From Leptolyngbyaceae cyanobacterium C42_A2020_001 (GTDB taxonomy: Bacteria > Cyanobacteriota > Cyanobacteriia > Leptolyngbyales > Leptolyngbyaceae): a DNA stretch of 64,000 bases. Location: assembly GCA_015272515.1 (NCBI GenBank), contig JACYLN010000024.1, positions 1-64,000 on the forward strand, written 5' to 3'. Shown piece after piece: positions 21,176-30,743 of the stretch. A program made the translations under genes and the position numbers. Numbering within the stretch: position 1 is the stretch's first letter; each line of letters begins with the position of its first letter. The notes under the pieces were generated by a model. It did no database searches and was not told the DNA's origin. It saw only the letters and a list, made by a program, of their open reading frames with translations.

Positions 21176-22798
21176 ATGAACTCCGAGGACCTTTTAAAAC
21201 AGTACGCCACCGGTGAGCGAAATTTTCCGGCTGCAAAACTCAGCGAGGCAAACCTGAGCGGAGTCAACCTCAGCAGAGCAAACCTGAGTGGCGCAAACTT
21301 GAGTGTGGCAAATTTATGCGGCAGTAACCTAAGTGAAGCCAATTTGAGTAAAGCTAAGTTAAACGTGGCCAAACTCAGCGGAGCCAATCTCAGCAAAGCC
21401 AATTTGGAAGAAACCAATCTCAACGTCGCCAACTTAACCCTTGCAGACCTGAGCCATGCCGAACTCCGGCACGCATCTCTAGTAAGAGCGGAAATGGCAA
21501 GAGCAGAATTGAGTGCTGCGAACCTGAGTTATGCCAATCTGTCTGGAGTTGATTTAAAAGACGCTAAACTCAGAAACGCCAATTTAAGTCATGCCAATAT
21601 CAGTCGAGCAACGCTAAAATGGGCGACTTTTACCTCAGCCAATCTCACTCAGGCAAATCTTCATGGCACCGATCTCAGCAGTTCTGATCTGAGCGGAGCC
21701 GATTTAAGTCATACAGAACTCCGGCAAGCAAACCTCAGCCGCGCCAACCTTCGAGGAGCCAATTTGAGTGGAGCTAACCTGCGCTGGGCAGACTTAAGCG
21801 GCGCGGATCTGAGTTGGGCAGACTTAAGCGGTGCGCGGTTGAGTGGCGCAAATTTAACGGGTGTAAACCTGAGCTATGCCAACTTGCTGGGAACGATTCT
21901 TGTACACGCTGACCTGACACGGGCAAGTTTGATTGGTGCAGACTGGGCAGGTTCTGATTTAAGCGGGGCAACCCTGACGGGGGCGAAGTTGCACGGGGTA
22001 TTGCGCTTTGGTATTAAAACTGAGGGGATTTTGTGTGAATGGGTAGATTTGAGTCCTAATGGAGATCAGAGCGATATTTGCCATCTCCCAACTGAGCGAC
22101 TGCGGCTGTTTTTCCACGAAATGCCGCCGACTGTTCGGTTGACCATCGATGCAGAATTTGATCCAGAGGCACACTACGCCTTAGCAGCAACCTACTGCCA
22201 ACTGGCGCGGCGCTATCAAATTATGTTGCCCCCTCCTAATATTCGGGTGGGGCGACGACGAACAGCGCTGACGTTTGAAATGAAAAGTGATGACGAATTA
22301 TTTTTAGCATCTTATGTTGCGATTTTGCCGTTCAAGGATGCGGCTTGCGCTCAGGAAAATCTATTGTCGTTGTTGAAGCTGTTGCGTGGGGAAGATTTAT
22401 CTGGCGACGCAAAGCCAATGCCGCTAGCTCAAGAATTAGAAACAGCACTGAACCAGTTTGCTGCTAAAGCTGAAGGAGTTCAACTTCCAGCGAGTTGCGA
22501 AATGCTGTTGAAAAAGGCGACGTTTTTTGAAGCTCCAACCCAAACGACTCTGGTAACGTCTAAAAGTCAAAATTTGACGATTTATACCCATCCCTGTTTT
22601 GGTAAGCGAGTTGTGCCTGGCTCGGCATTTGTCAATCCTCCAACGGCAGCGATCGCAGAGGGTACTGGCAGCGAGTTACCGTCTCTCAGTTCTCTGGTTG
22701 ACTTTGTTCAGAGTTTTCATGCACCAGAAGCGATTTCAATCAGCAAGAATGGATCTGGCGAGAGCGAGAAAAAACAAACCTTGAAAGGGATGGAATAA
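21176..22798 (+). CDS. Pentapeptide-repeat protein with C-terminal domain
   Basis: A 540-residue protein. Residues from about 18 to 285 are pentapeptide repeats of the A(N/D)LSG type, around 50 in tandem, predicted to form a right-handed quadrilateral beta-helix. The C-terminal 250 residues are non-repetitive and include an antiparallel-looking region (MPPTVRLTIDAEFDPEAHY) that I do not recognise. There is no signal peptide, so it is probably cytosolic. The ATG follows AAGGAAAG. The repetitive DNA makes a long open frame on the opposite strand, which is a by-product. Confidence 0.9.
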   Translation: MNSEDLLKQYATGERNFPAAKLSEANLSGVNLSRANLSGANLSVANLCGSNLSEANLSKAKLNVAKLSGANLSKANLEETNLNVANLTLADLSHAELRHASLVRAEMARAELSAANLSYANLSGVDLKDAKLRNANLSHANISRATLKWATFTSANLTQANLHGTDLSSSDLSGADLSHTELRQANLSRANLRGANLSGANLRWADLSGADLSWADLSGARLSGANLTGVNLSYANLLGTILVHADLTRASLIGADWAGSDLSGATLTGAKLHGVLRFGIKTEGILCEWVDLSPNGDQSDICHLPTERLRLFFHEMPPTVRLTIDAEFDPEAHYALAATYCQLARRYQIMLPPPNIRVGRRRTALTFEMKSDDELFLASYVAILPFKDAACAQENLLSLLKLLRGEDLSGDAKPMPLAQELETALNQFAAKAEGVQLPASCEMLLKKATFFEAPTQTTLVTSKSQNLTIYTHPCFGKRVVPGSAFVNPPTAAIAEGTGSELPSLSSLVDFVQSFHAPEAISISKNGSGESEKKQTLKGME

Positions 22799-22886
22799 AT
22801 TCCCTGGAATGACCGATGGCATTACAGGAATCCAAAGTATCTGTGTCAGAATTGAAGTTCATTGAGTACCCGAGAGTTCTAGATTC

Positions 22887-24452
22887 GTGATTGAGGTAGA
22901 AGTTCATCAGCAACTCCGTGCTTTTTTGCGGCAACAAGGCGAGTCCTACTGGTCCCATCACCTCACGATGGCACGGTTGGTTGCACGGGCACTGCGTTTA
23001 GGTCGAAGCGCGTTGATTCAAACCAGTGCGTTTTCTGGCTATCACGAACGCTATCGGTTGAGTTATCTCGTTCCGGTGCTCATGTGGCAGGAAACTGTGG
23101 TTCTGGTCGCTCCTGAGGCGGTACAGCAACGGCTCCTCATGGTGGAAATTCCTCAGTTGCGTCAGTGGATTGGTACTACTAAATCGATTCAAACGGGCGA
23201 TCGCCTCCCATCGCCTGAGTTTCAAGGGTTGCTACTGGTTACCCCAGAGGACTGGTTACGCGATCGTCTCTATCAAGAAGGGCGCTTTCCCAACTACATC
23301 CCCACAATCATCGATGGGGTAGATGATTTAGAAGCGTGGGTACGGGCTCAACTTACCAGCCACATTCATCAGGCTGATTGGGAAGCATTGATGCTCGCCT
23401 GTCCTGAACAAGGGGACGTAATTCGAGATACGCGCATCCAACTGACAAAGGCAATTTTTCAGCACCCGGTCAATCCTTACGAGTGCTACCTGATCGACCC
23501 ACCAGAGCAAGACTTGATCCATTTTTTGTTTCATCGCTTACAGCGATCGCCGTTAACTTGTTCTGATTCTGGCTCTTCAGCCTTTGCTCACCTTCCCGCT
23601 GCGTGGCAGGCATTTTGGCGCTCACTGCAATCGGGCCGGGCAATGATATGGACCGAAGTTGCCCGCCAACAAGGTGCTTTTTCACTGCACTGCGGACCAA
23701 CAGACTTGGCGGCAGATCTAGAACCGATTTGGACGCAGCAGCCTGTTGTTTTAGTGGGAGGGGCACTTGATCTAGATTCTGATGCTGCCGTGTTCCGCCA
23801 GCGAGTTGGGCTAGGCGAGCTAACGTGCATTAAGTTCTCCCCCGATCGGCAGGAAGAGTTGATTCATCTCTATCTGCCAGATAAGCTGCCCATGCCCAAT
23901 ACGCCTCAGTTTCAGGCAGCGCTAATTCAGGAAATGCATACGTTGCTCCAGTTAAGTGCTGGAATACCAGGGTTAACAGTGCTGTTAATTGGGGATACTC
24001 CCCTGAAAAGCCAGGTTGGCTCGATTCTGGCCTCTGAGTTTGGCTCCAGAGTGCAGGTGGAGCGCACTTGCCTGGATGATAACGGCGTATTGGTAACCGG
24101 TTGGGATTTCTGGCGACAGCATCAGCGAGTCTTGCCCTCTCCCCATCTGCTGGCGATCGCCACCTTACCCATCCCTTCGCTAGAGCATCCCCTCGTGGCA
24201 GGGCGGGTTGCCTACTACAAAAAGCTACGTCAAGATTGGTTTCGGCTGTATCTGTTACCAGCGGCATTGAATGAATTGCAACGCGCGATCGCCCCTGTTC
24301 GGGATCGCCAGGGAATTGTGGCGTTACTTGATAACCGCGTCATTCACCGCAGCTATGGAAACCACGTGCTAACAGCGCTCAACCCCTCTGCCCGCATCGG
24401 TTATCTCGATATCAGCCTCTTTCCCCGTTCCGATTATTCCGTAATGGATTAG
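22887..24452 (+). CDS. DinG-like helicase-family protein lacking Walker A
   Basis: A 521-residue protein starting at GTG. The C-terminal half resembles the DinG/XPD-type helicase C domain: LYLPDKLPMPNTPQF, then LTVLLIGDTPLKSQVG, and a terminal region with RQGIVALLDNRVIHRSYG like the DinG motif VI area. In the N-terminal half the expected nucleotide-binding P-loop is replaced by ALIQTSAFSGYHER with no GKT, and the DEAH box position reads IDGVDDLEAW. It therefore looks like an ATPase-dead or strongly diverged relative, apparently conserved as a full-length gene. Its role is unknown; the C-terminal call is more secure than the N-terminal one. Confidence 0.65.
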   Translation: MIEVEVHQQLRAFLRQQGESYWSHHLTMARLVARALRLGRSALIQTSAFSGYHERYRLSYLVPVLMWQETVVLVAPEAVQQRLLMVEIPQLRQWIGTTKSIQTGDRLPSPEFQGLLLVTPEDWLRDRLYQEGRFPNYIPTIIDGVDDLEAWVRAQLTSHIHQADWEALMLACPEQGDVIRDTRIQLTKAIFQHPVNPYECYLIDPPEQDLIHFLFHRLQRSPLTCSDSGSSAFAHLPAAWQAFWRSLQSGRAMIWTEVARQQGAFSLHCGPTDLAADLEPIWTQQPVVLVGGALDLDSDAAVFRQRVGLGELTCIKFSPDRQEELIHLYLPDKLPMPNTPQFQAALIQEMHTLLQLSAGIPGLTVLLIGDTPLKSQVGSILASEFGSRVQVERTCLDDNGVLVTGWDFWRQHQRVLPSPHLLAIATLPIPSLEHPLVAGRVAYYKKLRQDWFRLYLLPAALNELQRAIAPVRDRQGIVALLDNRVIHRSYGNHVLTALNPSARIGYLDISLFPRSDYSVMD

Positions 24453-24492
24453 GCGTTATCATCGAAAATGCAGAGCTTTAGAACAATGGACA

Positions 24493-24705
24493 ATGGGTGA
24501 TTCAAAGCGACGTAAAGAAAATCTTGGAGAAAAGTACGGACAGGAAGCAAATATTCTTCCCTGGATGCCTGTCACAAAAACTCAAGCAACTCAGTTTGTG
24601 AAATGGAGCACCCGCGGAGCCTGGGGAGGAATTGTACTGCTGGTGATTTGGTGGCTCACCGTTCGCTTTGTTGGTCCTGCCTTTGGCTGGTGGCAGGTAA
24701 ACTAG
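24493..24705 (+). CDS. Small membrane protein, DUF2839 family
   Basis: A 70-residue cyanobacteria-specific protein. A charged N-terminus (MGDSKRRKENLGEKYGQE) and a PW motif are followed by one membrane helix (GIVLLVIWWLTVRFVGPAF). The function is unknown. It begins 41 bases after the DinG-like gene on the same strand and may share its transcript. Confidence 0.8.
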   Translation: MGDSKRRKENLGEKYGQEANILPWMPVTKTQATQFVKWSTRGAWGGIVLLVIWWLTVRFVGPAFGWWQVN

Positions 24706-24741
24706 CGGTTTGCATGTGCTCATCAACGTAATCTTGACGGT

Positions 24742-25542
24742 TCACGAAGCACGAAGTGGGACGGCAATGGGGCGATCGCTTCGAACAGCTTTATACTGAT
24801 CCGCCGGGTACTGATCTAAATGTTGAAATAGGGCGATCGGTGCCACGACACGGCAGGTAAAAAACTCGATCGCCACTCTTTGATCGGGATATACCAACAC
24901 TTTTGGCGATAAATCTTGGGGTTGTTTAACTCGCCACTGCCACTTTACTTGCGTAGGGACAGTATCAATTAAGCGGTGATGTGACCAGTCGCAAGCCTTA
25001 CCCACCGCGCCAAACTCTCGCAGCTCTCGCTGTAATAGAGAGGCAATCACGAATGATAAAGGTGTGCGATCGCCCTCGATTGCCTCCATCACATCTTCCA
25101 AAGCCGCCTCAGGACGGGGAGGCTGCTGAGCATTCAACCCATGATTGAGCGCTTTCTCTAGTTGAGCCGTAGTGCTCATGGCTTCTGGCACTGCCCAAGT
25201 AACTCCAATTCCGTTATCCGCAGTGCGACACAGGTATGACACCAACCGCAACCCAGACTTCAGCTTTAACCCCGGAAACTTTAGTAACGAAGCACCGGGA
25301 TTCATGGAGCTAATAAACCATTTTCCAGTGGAATTTGGAGCTTGACTATCAAACTCCTCTAAACTGCCCAAGCAAAAAAGGCTGCCTAAGTCACCCAAAA
25401 AACCTGGCTCTGGAGGGTCACTGCCATCTTGAAACGATGCAAGTAAGTCCGGTTGATTTTCCGATTCGGGCAATGATAGAGCACTCTTGATATGCTGCCG
25501 AACCTTCTGAAGCGCTTCGAGTGAAATTTTTTGAATAGGCAT
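24742..25542 (-). CDS. Conserved cyanobacterial protein of unknown function
   Basis: A 266-residue soluble protein with no motif that I recognise. It has an N-terminal helical part with an acidic, Pro/Gly-rich linker (about 30-60), then a mixed alpha/beta core with SGLRLVSYLCRTADNGIG and a C-terminal segment LVYPDQRVAIEFFTCRVVAPIALFQHL. Codon use and HIP1 content resemble those of the neighbours, so it is likely a native gene. It is probably transcribed apart from the small membrane protein gene upstream, behind a terminator-like hairpin. Confidence 0.7.
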   Translation of the reverse strand: MPIQKISLEALQKVRQHIKSALSLPESENQPDLLASFQDGSDPPEPGFLGDLGSLFCLGSLEEFDSQAPNSTGKWFISSMNPGASLLKFPGLKLKSGLRLVSYLCRTADNGIGVTWAVPEAMSTTAQLEKALNHGLNAQQPPRPEAALEDVMEAIEGDRTPLSFVIASLLQRELREFGAVGKACDWSHHRLIDTVPTQVKWQWRVKQPQDLSPKVLVYPDQRVAIEFFTCRVVAPIALFQHLDQYPADQYKAVRSDRPIAVPLRAS

Positions 25543-25630
25543 GGCAAAAAGGAGTGCGCCTTTGAGAGAGGAAGTAACGATGATTAGGAAAGCGCAAAGC
25601 GGGTTTATCTAGCTAGTATGCCCACAAATC

Positions 25631-25688
25631 AAAAACCCCTTACCTTTTCTCTAGAATTCAAAACATTTGGCTAAATTGAAGGGGCTTT
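25631..25688 (-). terminator. Terminator-like hairpin after the 79-residue membrane protein gene
   Basis: On the minus strand AAAGCCCCTT pairs with AAGGGGTTTTT (one G.U) across a loop of nearly 40 bases, with a T tract at the end. The long loop makes this less certain. Confidence 0.4.
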
Positions 25689-25731
25689 GAGCTTGTCTGA
25701 AACTAACGCGATCGCTTCTCAACACTCCACC

Positions 25732-25971
25732 TCACTCCTGCTCAGTTGCTCCCAATTCTTGCTGAATCGCTTCAGCAAACAGTTTAGGGTAAACCAACAA
25801 AAAAAAGCCCATCCACATGAAAACTAGCACCGTCACCAAGCCAGTCAGCCAAACTCGGTGCAGCAGCCACCAACTCCCGCTAATGCTGCCCATCCCAGTC
25901 AACCCGATTGACCACGGCTGACACCACCACGGTTTATAGCTCCACACCGTCTTAGACCTTTCTCTCGTCAT
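25732..25971 (-). CDS. Small Trp-rich membrane protein
   Basis: A 79-residue protein with a Trp-rich N-terminal part (KPWWCQPWSIGLTG) that cyanobacterial membrane proteins often show. Two hydrophobic segments follow, the second being LVTVLVFMWMGFFLLVYPKLF, and the C-terminus is acidic. It resembles the small cyanobacterial DUF6737-type proteins, but I cannot confirm the family. The function is unknown. It is divergent from the PedR-like regulator gene 130 bases away. Confidence 0.6.
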   Translation of the reverse strand: MTRERSKTVWSYKPWWCQPWSIGLTGMGSISGSWWLLHRVWLTGLVTVLVFMWMGFFLLVYPKLFAEAIQQELGATEQE

Positions 25972-26100
25972 GATTTTTCCTTGCTTTCCAGTTCTTCACT
26001 AACACTCAAAACGCTTACAAATCAAACTATCCAGAATTTTTTGCTAAGATACCCTTACAATTAGATTGGATGAGTACATATACACAGAGCGGATGACAGT

Positions 26101-26412
26101 ATGGCTAGTGGCGAATCTCAGGTGCAGAGTTCTCTATCCGAACGAGAACTGCAAGTGATTGAACTTGTAGCCGCTGGCTTAACCAACCAGGAAATCGCTG
26201 AAAAGCTGGAGATTAGCAAGCGCACAGTAGACAACCATATCAGCAATATTTTGACCAAGACCGAGACCGAGAACCGGGTTGCCCTGGTTCGCTGGGCACT
26301 TCAGTGGGGCAAGGTTTGTATTGACAATGTGAACTGTTGCTCTCTTCCAAGCTTTGATAATGGTGTCAATGTTGAAAATGGTACTGGCAATGTGAATGGA
26401 GATCGACATTGA
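26101..26412 (+). CDS. pedR: Small LuxR-family regulator, PedR-like
   Basis: A 103-residue stand-alone LuxR/FixJ helix-turn-helix protein. LSERELQVIELVAAGLTNQ and EIAEKLEISKRTVDNHISNI form the four-helix DNA-binding domain. There is no receiver or ligand domain. Cysteines at about 73, 79 and 80 (KVCIDNVNCC) sit where PedR, the Synechocystis redox-responsive regulator of photosynthesis genes, has the Cys that makes its disulfide-linked dimer. PedR-like identity is an inference from this layout. The stop overlaps the next start by four bases. Confidence 0.7.
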   Translation: MASGESQVQSSLSERELQVIELVAAGLTNQEIAEKLEISKRTVDNHISNILTKTETENRVALVRWALQWGKVCIDNVNCCSLPSFDNGVNVENGTGNVNGDRH

Positions 26413-26666
26413 AGTATCAAATTCGCTGCGCGGGCTTACCGCTAGCAGTATACCGAGAAGTGGCAACTCACCTCCGGCAAGTGGATGGCGTTCAAACAGA
26501 GCTAGTTCCTCAGCGATCGCCGCAGTTTGACTACGCCCAAAGCCAAATTGACAGCCTTTGGGTCAGTTACGACGACTCAACTCCACAAGTGAGCGAGCGA
26601 GTGCGGCAAATTTTGGCTTACTATAGCGATCGCTACGGTATTTGGGAAACGATTGAATCGTATTAG
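26409..26666 (+). CDS. Small conserved protein co-translated with the LuxR gene
   Basis: An 85-residue soluble protein starting at TTG inside the sequence TTGA that also ends the regulator gene. It has an alpha/beta pattern: a strand (KYQIRCAGLPLAVYREVATHL when read in two parts), the SLWVSYDD strand, and a C-terminal helix with QILAYYSDRYGIWE. No family is recognised. Coupling to the regulator and a gap of only nine bases to hisS suggest one transcript. Confidence 0.65.
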   Translation: MKYQIRCAGLPLAVYREVATHLRQVDGVQTELVPQRSPQFDYAQSQIDSLWVSYDDSTPQVSERVRQILAYYSDRYGIWETIESY

Positions 26667-26675
26667 AGAAAAAGC

Positions 26676-27962
26676 ATGGGTTCGATTCAGGCAACTCGAG
26701 GCACACGAGATATTTTGCCCAACGAAATTCGGTATTGGCAGCAGGTCGAAGCTGTAGCACGCGATATTTTTGGCAAAGCAGCGTATCAGGAAATCCGGAC
26801 TCCCATTTTTGAACAAACGTCTTTATTTGAGCGGGGAATTGGTGAAGCAACCGATGTGGTTGGCAAGGAAATGTATACCTTTAGGGATCGCGGCGATCGC
26901 TCCATTACGCTGCGCCCGGAAGGCACTGCCGGAGTTGTGCGATCGTACATCGAACATGGGTTAGGAACGCAAGGTGGTGTGCAGCGCCTCTGGTACTGTG
27001 GCCCAATGTTTCGTTACGAACGTCCGCAAGCAGGACGGCAGCGGCAATTTCATCAAATTGGTGTGGAAGTCTTGGGCAGTCTTTCACCACGGGCAGATGC
27101 TGAAGCAATCGCGATCGCAACCGATATTCTTAAAACATTAGGACTGAAAAACCTCGAACTAAACCTGAACTCTATTGGCGATCCCAGCGATCGCGCCCGC
27201 TTTCGAGAAGCCTTAGTTGCCTATCTCACCCCCTACAAAAACGAGTTAGATGAGGATTCTCAAGATCGCCTAACGCGCAACCCCCTTCGCATTTTGGATA
27301 GTAAAGACGCGCAGACGCAAAAAATTCTGGCAAATGCTCCCAGTATTCTGGACTATCTCAGTCCCGATTCCAAAACTCGATTTGACCAGGTACAGAATCT
27401 CCTCACCGCTCTGGGAATTGCTTACACCATCAATGCTCGTCTGGTGCGAGGGTTAGATTACTACACTCACACTGTCTTTGAAATTCAGTCAGCAGACTTG
27501 GGTGCACAGGCAACCGTTTGTGCCGGAGGGCGATACGATGGTCTCGTTGCAGAATTAGGTGGGACGGATACCCCGGCAGTGGGTTGGGCGATCGGGATGG
27601 AGCGCCTGATTATCCTGTTGCAGCAACTTCAAAACTTGTCAGGCGAAACCATTGATTTTTACCTGATCTCCAGAGGTGAACAGGCAGAAGCCCAAGCTCT
27701 CGTCCTAGCTCAAACCCTGCGCCATCACCACTTCAGCGTAGAACTAGACTTGAGCGGCAGTGCCTTTGGCAAGCAGTTTAAACGGGCAGATCGAAGCGGA
27801 GCGGCAGCCTGTCTAATTTTGGGAGATGCGGAGGCTGAAAATCAAACGGTGCAGTTGAAGTGGTTAGCAACGGGAACACAGCAAGCTCTATCTCAAGCAG
27901 AACTTCTAGCCACTATGGATAAATTGCATCAGCAGATCCAAACGGCTAGAGGCAATCATTAA
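26676..27962 (+). CDS. hisS: Histidyl-tRNA synthetase
   Basis: Class II aminoacyl-tRNA synthetase charging tRNA-His, 428 residues. It has motif 1 around RTPIFEQTSLFERGIGE, motif 2 MFRYERPQAGRQRQFHQ, the histidine-binding blocks LVRGLDYYTHTVFE and CAGGRYDGL, motif 3 GWAIGMERL, and a C-terminal anticodon-binding domain (about 330-425). Length and motifs are normal. Confidence 0.97.
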   Translation: MGSIQATRGTRDILPNEIRYWQQVEAVARDIFGKAAYQEIRTPIFEQTSLFERGIGEATDVVGKEMYTFRDRGDRSITLRPEGTAGVVRSYIEHGLGTQGGVQRLWYCGPMFRYERPQAGRQRQFHQIGVEVLGSLSPRADAEAIAIATDILKTLGLKNLELNLNSIGDPSDRARFREALVAYLTPYKNELDEDSQDRLTRNPLRILDSKDAQTQKILANAPSILDYLSPDSKTRFDQVQNLLTALGIAYTINARLVRGLDYYTHTVFEIQSADLGAQATVCAGGRYDGLVAELGGTDTPAVGWAIGMERLIILLQQLQNLSGETIDFYLISRGEQAEAQALVLAQTLRHHHFSVELDLSGSAFGKQFKRADRSGAAACLILGDAEAENQTVQLKWLATGTQQALSQAELLATMDKLHQQIQTARGNH

Positions 27963-28061
27963 CTTTTCTAACGGGTGTGGGGCTGGGTTCTCCCGTCGTC
28001 CCCCCCTGGGCGTAGAATTGTGTCAATCTTTTGCACTTCTGTTTAATCAAGGAAATTCAGA

Positions 28062-28571
28062 ATGTCTGATCTGATCAAACCTTATAATGGCGATCCCTTC
28101 GTGGGGCATCTGTCTACTCCGATCAGTGATTCCGCTTTTACCAGAGCTTTTATTGGCAACCTGCCAGCCTATCGTAAAGGCTTGTCTCCCCTAATACGAG
28201 GATTGGAAATTGGTCTGGCTCATGGCTACTTCTTGATTGGTCCCTGGGTGAAATTGGGTCCTCTACGGGACTCAGAATTTGCTGCGATCGGTGGACTAAT
28301 TTCGGGCATTGCTCTAATTTTGATTGCTACTGCCTCTATTTCTGTATACGGGCTAGTAACTTTCACGGATGAGGAACTGACAGCAGCAAGCGCTGTGCAA
28401 ACTGCTAGCGGCTCTCCTACCCGCACTAGTAGCTCCTTGCAATCAGCGGAAGGCTGGAGTCAACTGACAGGCGGATTCTTCATCGGTGCAACAGGGGGTG
28501 CTTTTGTTGCCTACTTCCTGCTACAAAACTTCTCGACTGTTGACTCAATTTTCCGTGGTCTAGTTAACTAA
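28062..28571 (+). CDS. psaL: Photosystem I reaction centre subunit XI
   Basis: PsaL holds photosystem I monomers together as trimers or tetramers in cyanobacteria. It is 169 residues with the N-terminal stretch YNGDPFVGHLSTPISDS and LPAYRKGLSPLIRGLEIG typical of the family, and then two to three membrane helices. The start is an ATG behind AAGGAAA. It stands alone; psaI is not seen nearby. A terminator follows. Confidence 0.97.
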   Translation: MSDLIKPYNGDPFVGHLSTPISDSAFTRAFIGNLPAYRKGLSPLIRGLEIGLAHGYFLIGPWVKLGPLRDSEFAAIGGLISGIALILIATASISVYGLVTFTDEELTAASAVQTASGSPTRTSSSLQSAEGWSQLTGGFFIGATGGAFVAYFLLQNFSTVDSIFRGLVN

Positions 28572-28625
28572 CACGAAGTTATTTAAAAATTGGAGTTTAC
28601 TCCAACATTCCTACTTGAATTTTGC

Positions 28626-28660
28626 AAAGCCTGGAATATTTTCTGGGCTTTTTTGTTTTT
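28626..28660 (+). terminator. Terminator of psaL
   Basis: AAGCCTGG pairs with CTGGGCTT (two G.U pairs) around an AATATTTT loop, and a long T run follows. Confidence 0.8.
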
Positions 28661-28703
28661 GCAATTACTTATACATAACCCTACATAACCCGCTTCACAG
28701 ACA

Positions 28704-28732
28704 AAAGCCTGATGAAAAACTCACCAGGCTTG
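28704..28732 (-). terminator. Terminator of sigA
   Basis: On the minus strand AAGCCTGGTGA pairs with TCATCAGGCTT (one mismatch or wobble) and TTTGT follows. It starts 25 bases after the sigA stop and faces the psaL terminator. Confidence 0.8.
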
Positions 28733-28756
28733 ATTGATTAGGCTAGAAGTTAAGTG

Positions 28757-29899
28757 CTACCGAATGTATTCTTTGAGCACACTGTTACGGTTAGGATGGC
28801 GCAATTTACGCAGAGCTTTCGCTTCAATTTGACGAATGCGCTCACGGGTGACATTGAAAATCTGACCGATTTCTTCCAGTGTTTTCATGCGTCCGTCATC
28901 TAAGCCGTAGCGCAGGCGCAAAACATCTCGCTCGCGAGGGCTAAGGGTATCTAGAACGTTTTCCAGATCTTCTCTTAAAAGATTTTTCGCCACCTGGTCT
29001 TCTGGGGTTTCGCCATCAGACTCAATAAAGTCACCAAGTCGCGAGTCTTCTTCTTTACCAATGGGCGTTTCGAGAGAAATGGGAAGTTGAGCGGATTTTG
29101 CGATAAACCGCAATTTCTCAATCGTCATTTCCATCCGAGTCGCAATTTCTTCTTCTGTTGGTTTGCGTCCCATTTCCTGGGATAGAAGCTTGGTGGTTTT
29201 CTTGATACGAGAAATGGTTTCGTAGAGGTGAACTGGAAGACGAATTGTGCGAGATTGATCGGCGATCGCCCGTGTAATTGCCTGCCGAATCCACCACGTT
29301 GCATAGGTGGAAAACTTATATCCCTTCTCGTGGTCAAACTTCTCAGCCGCCCGAATCAAACCCAGACTACCTTCCTGAATCAGATCTTGGAAAGACAAAC
29401 CACGATTCATATACTTCTTGGCGATCGATACAACCAATCTCAAGTTCGATTGCACCATCTTGTCCTTTGCCCGACGACCGAGGTGAAGTCGATGGCGAAA
29501 AGCTGGCAGAGACATGTTGACCGCATTTGCCCATTCAGCATCTTGAGGAATCCGATCCAACTGCTGTTGAAGTCCTTCTCGAATTCTTTCTAATTCAAGC
29601 AAATCAGCAATCTTCCGAGCCAACTCAATCTCTTCATCTGCTCTTAGCAGTCTGATGCGACCAATCTCTTGCAGATAAAGGCGGATTGAGTCTTCTGTGT
29701 AATGCTTCTTCTTCGTTTGAGTTCGACGACGACCTGGTCTAACCTTGCCAGCTTTACCATCTTCATCCGCAGATAGTTCTATGGGATCTTGATCATCGTC
29801 TTCCTCTTCCAGGTCGAAGAGATCCATTTCACCATCTGGTAGGTCATCCGAAGCGTTACCTAGCAACTCAAGTTCGAGTACATCGTTGGCCTGGGTCAT
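28757..29899 (-). CDS. sigA: Principal RNA polymerase sigma factor (group 1)
   Basis: The housekeeping sigma-70 factor (RpoD), 380 residues. It has an acidic N-terminus, region 1.2 with [16 protein letters not shown], region 2 with [17 protein letters not shown] and [14 protein letters not shown], region 3, and region 4 with the helix-turn-helix [21 protein letters not shown] set the start at the ATG at 29899 (MTQANDVLE), behind GAGGAACG, rather than the TTG ten codons upstream. The sequence fits group 1 better than the smaller group 2 paralogues. Confidence 0.95.
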   Translation of the reverse strand: MTQANDVLELELLGNASDDLPDGEMDLFDLEEEDDDQDPIELSADEDGKAGKVRPGRRRTQTKKKHYTEDSIRLYLQEIGRIRLLRADEEIELARKIADLLELERIREGLQQQLDRIPQDAEWANAVNMSLPAFRHRLHLGRRAKDKMVQSNLRLVVSIAKKYMNRGLSFQDLIQEGSLGLIRAAEKFDHEKGYKFSTYATWWIRQAITRAIADQSRTIRLPVHLYETISRIKKTTKLLSQEMGRKPTEEEIATRMEMTIEKLRFIAKSAQLPISLETPIGKEEDSRLGDFIESDGETPEDQVAKNLLREDLENVLDTLSPRERDVLRLRYGLDDGRMKTLEEIGQIFNVTRERIRQIEAKALRKLRHPNRNSVLKEYIR

Positions 29900-30021
29900 G
29901 CCGCGTTCCTCATGCTCCTTAACTAACAAATTTGGAATTGGTCACCACTTTACACATGAGCACCATAAGCTGAATAGGGAGCGCACAGGGTCCACCTTAA
30001 TCAGCAGATGTAGGCTGGATA

Positions 30022-30039
30022 CTAAAGTATACTCTTTAG
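30022..30039. promoter_or_regulatory. Dyad upstream of sigA
   Basis: CTAAAG and CTTTAG flank TATACT, which on the plus strand could serve as a -10-like box. It lies about 125 bases upstream of the sigA start, where a promoter or operator would be expected. No experiment-based motif is matched. Confidence 0.35.
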
Positions 30040-30743
30040 CCCACAGTCATCACCTTCATGTTAAAAAACCGAGTCTACAACCTCTTGGGGGCTTAGGTTG
30101 GCTAAGAACCTTTCGATTGTAACTTTTCTAACAAATGTTATCTGCTTTCTTTGTGTTTCGCCATACGACGGCTAATTTTGTGCATCATCTCATAACAAAA
30201 CACTGACATGGCTGAACTTGAACAAAACATAACTGGATTAGGTGAAAAGCTCCTTGCTCCTAAACGGGCTGATCTACACATGCCCCTATGGAATCTCAAC
30301 CATCCCCAATTACTTTGCTAAAGCGCCTGGCAGAAAAAATCAGAATCTCAACAACTGAAATAAGTGTTGATCTTCCTCTGCTACGTTAACTCAAAATTTT
30401 CCAATTTGGACTTGATTTGAGTATTAAGTTAAATCGCAATTCTAAATTAATGGATGGTAAACGAAACCTGCCTCTACTTATTGCTGAAAAGCCTCCGCCA
30501 ATTGATTGAGTTTAGGCAATAATCCCTAAGCCCTGATAAAACCGGCTCTTAATACACCCAACCAGATGGAAAAAGAGATCTGAGAGGCTGCAACGAGTTG
30601 AGATGCTTTCTCAGAATTTGACTTGATTCGCGTTATGAACCGAAGTTGGGCATCGTTTACTCATTGTTTTCTTATAGAAAAACCACTTTTTGATTGAAAG
30701 AATCTATAGTAACTTGCTGCCTGGTTTCTTTAAGAGGAACTTA
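30040..30743. other. Gene-poor stretch
   Basis: About 700 A/T-rich bases with no convincing open frame, RNA gene or repeat. Part of it is likely the long 5' region of sigA. I see nothing else that I can support. Confidence 0.5.

Noticed and set aside
21085-21432. 115-codon minus-strand frame with LRLAPLSLATF repeats
   Set aside because: It is a by-product of pentapeptide-repeat DNA on the plus strand and lacks an independent start signal.
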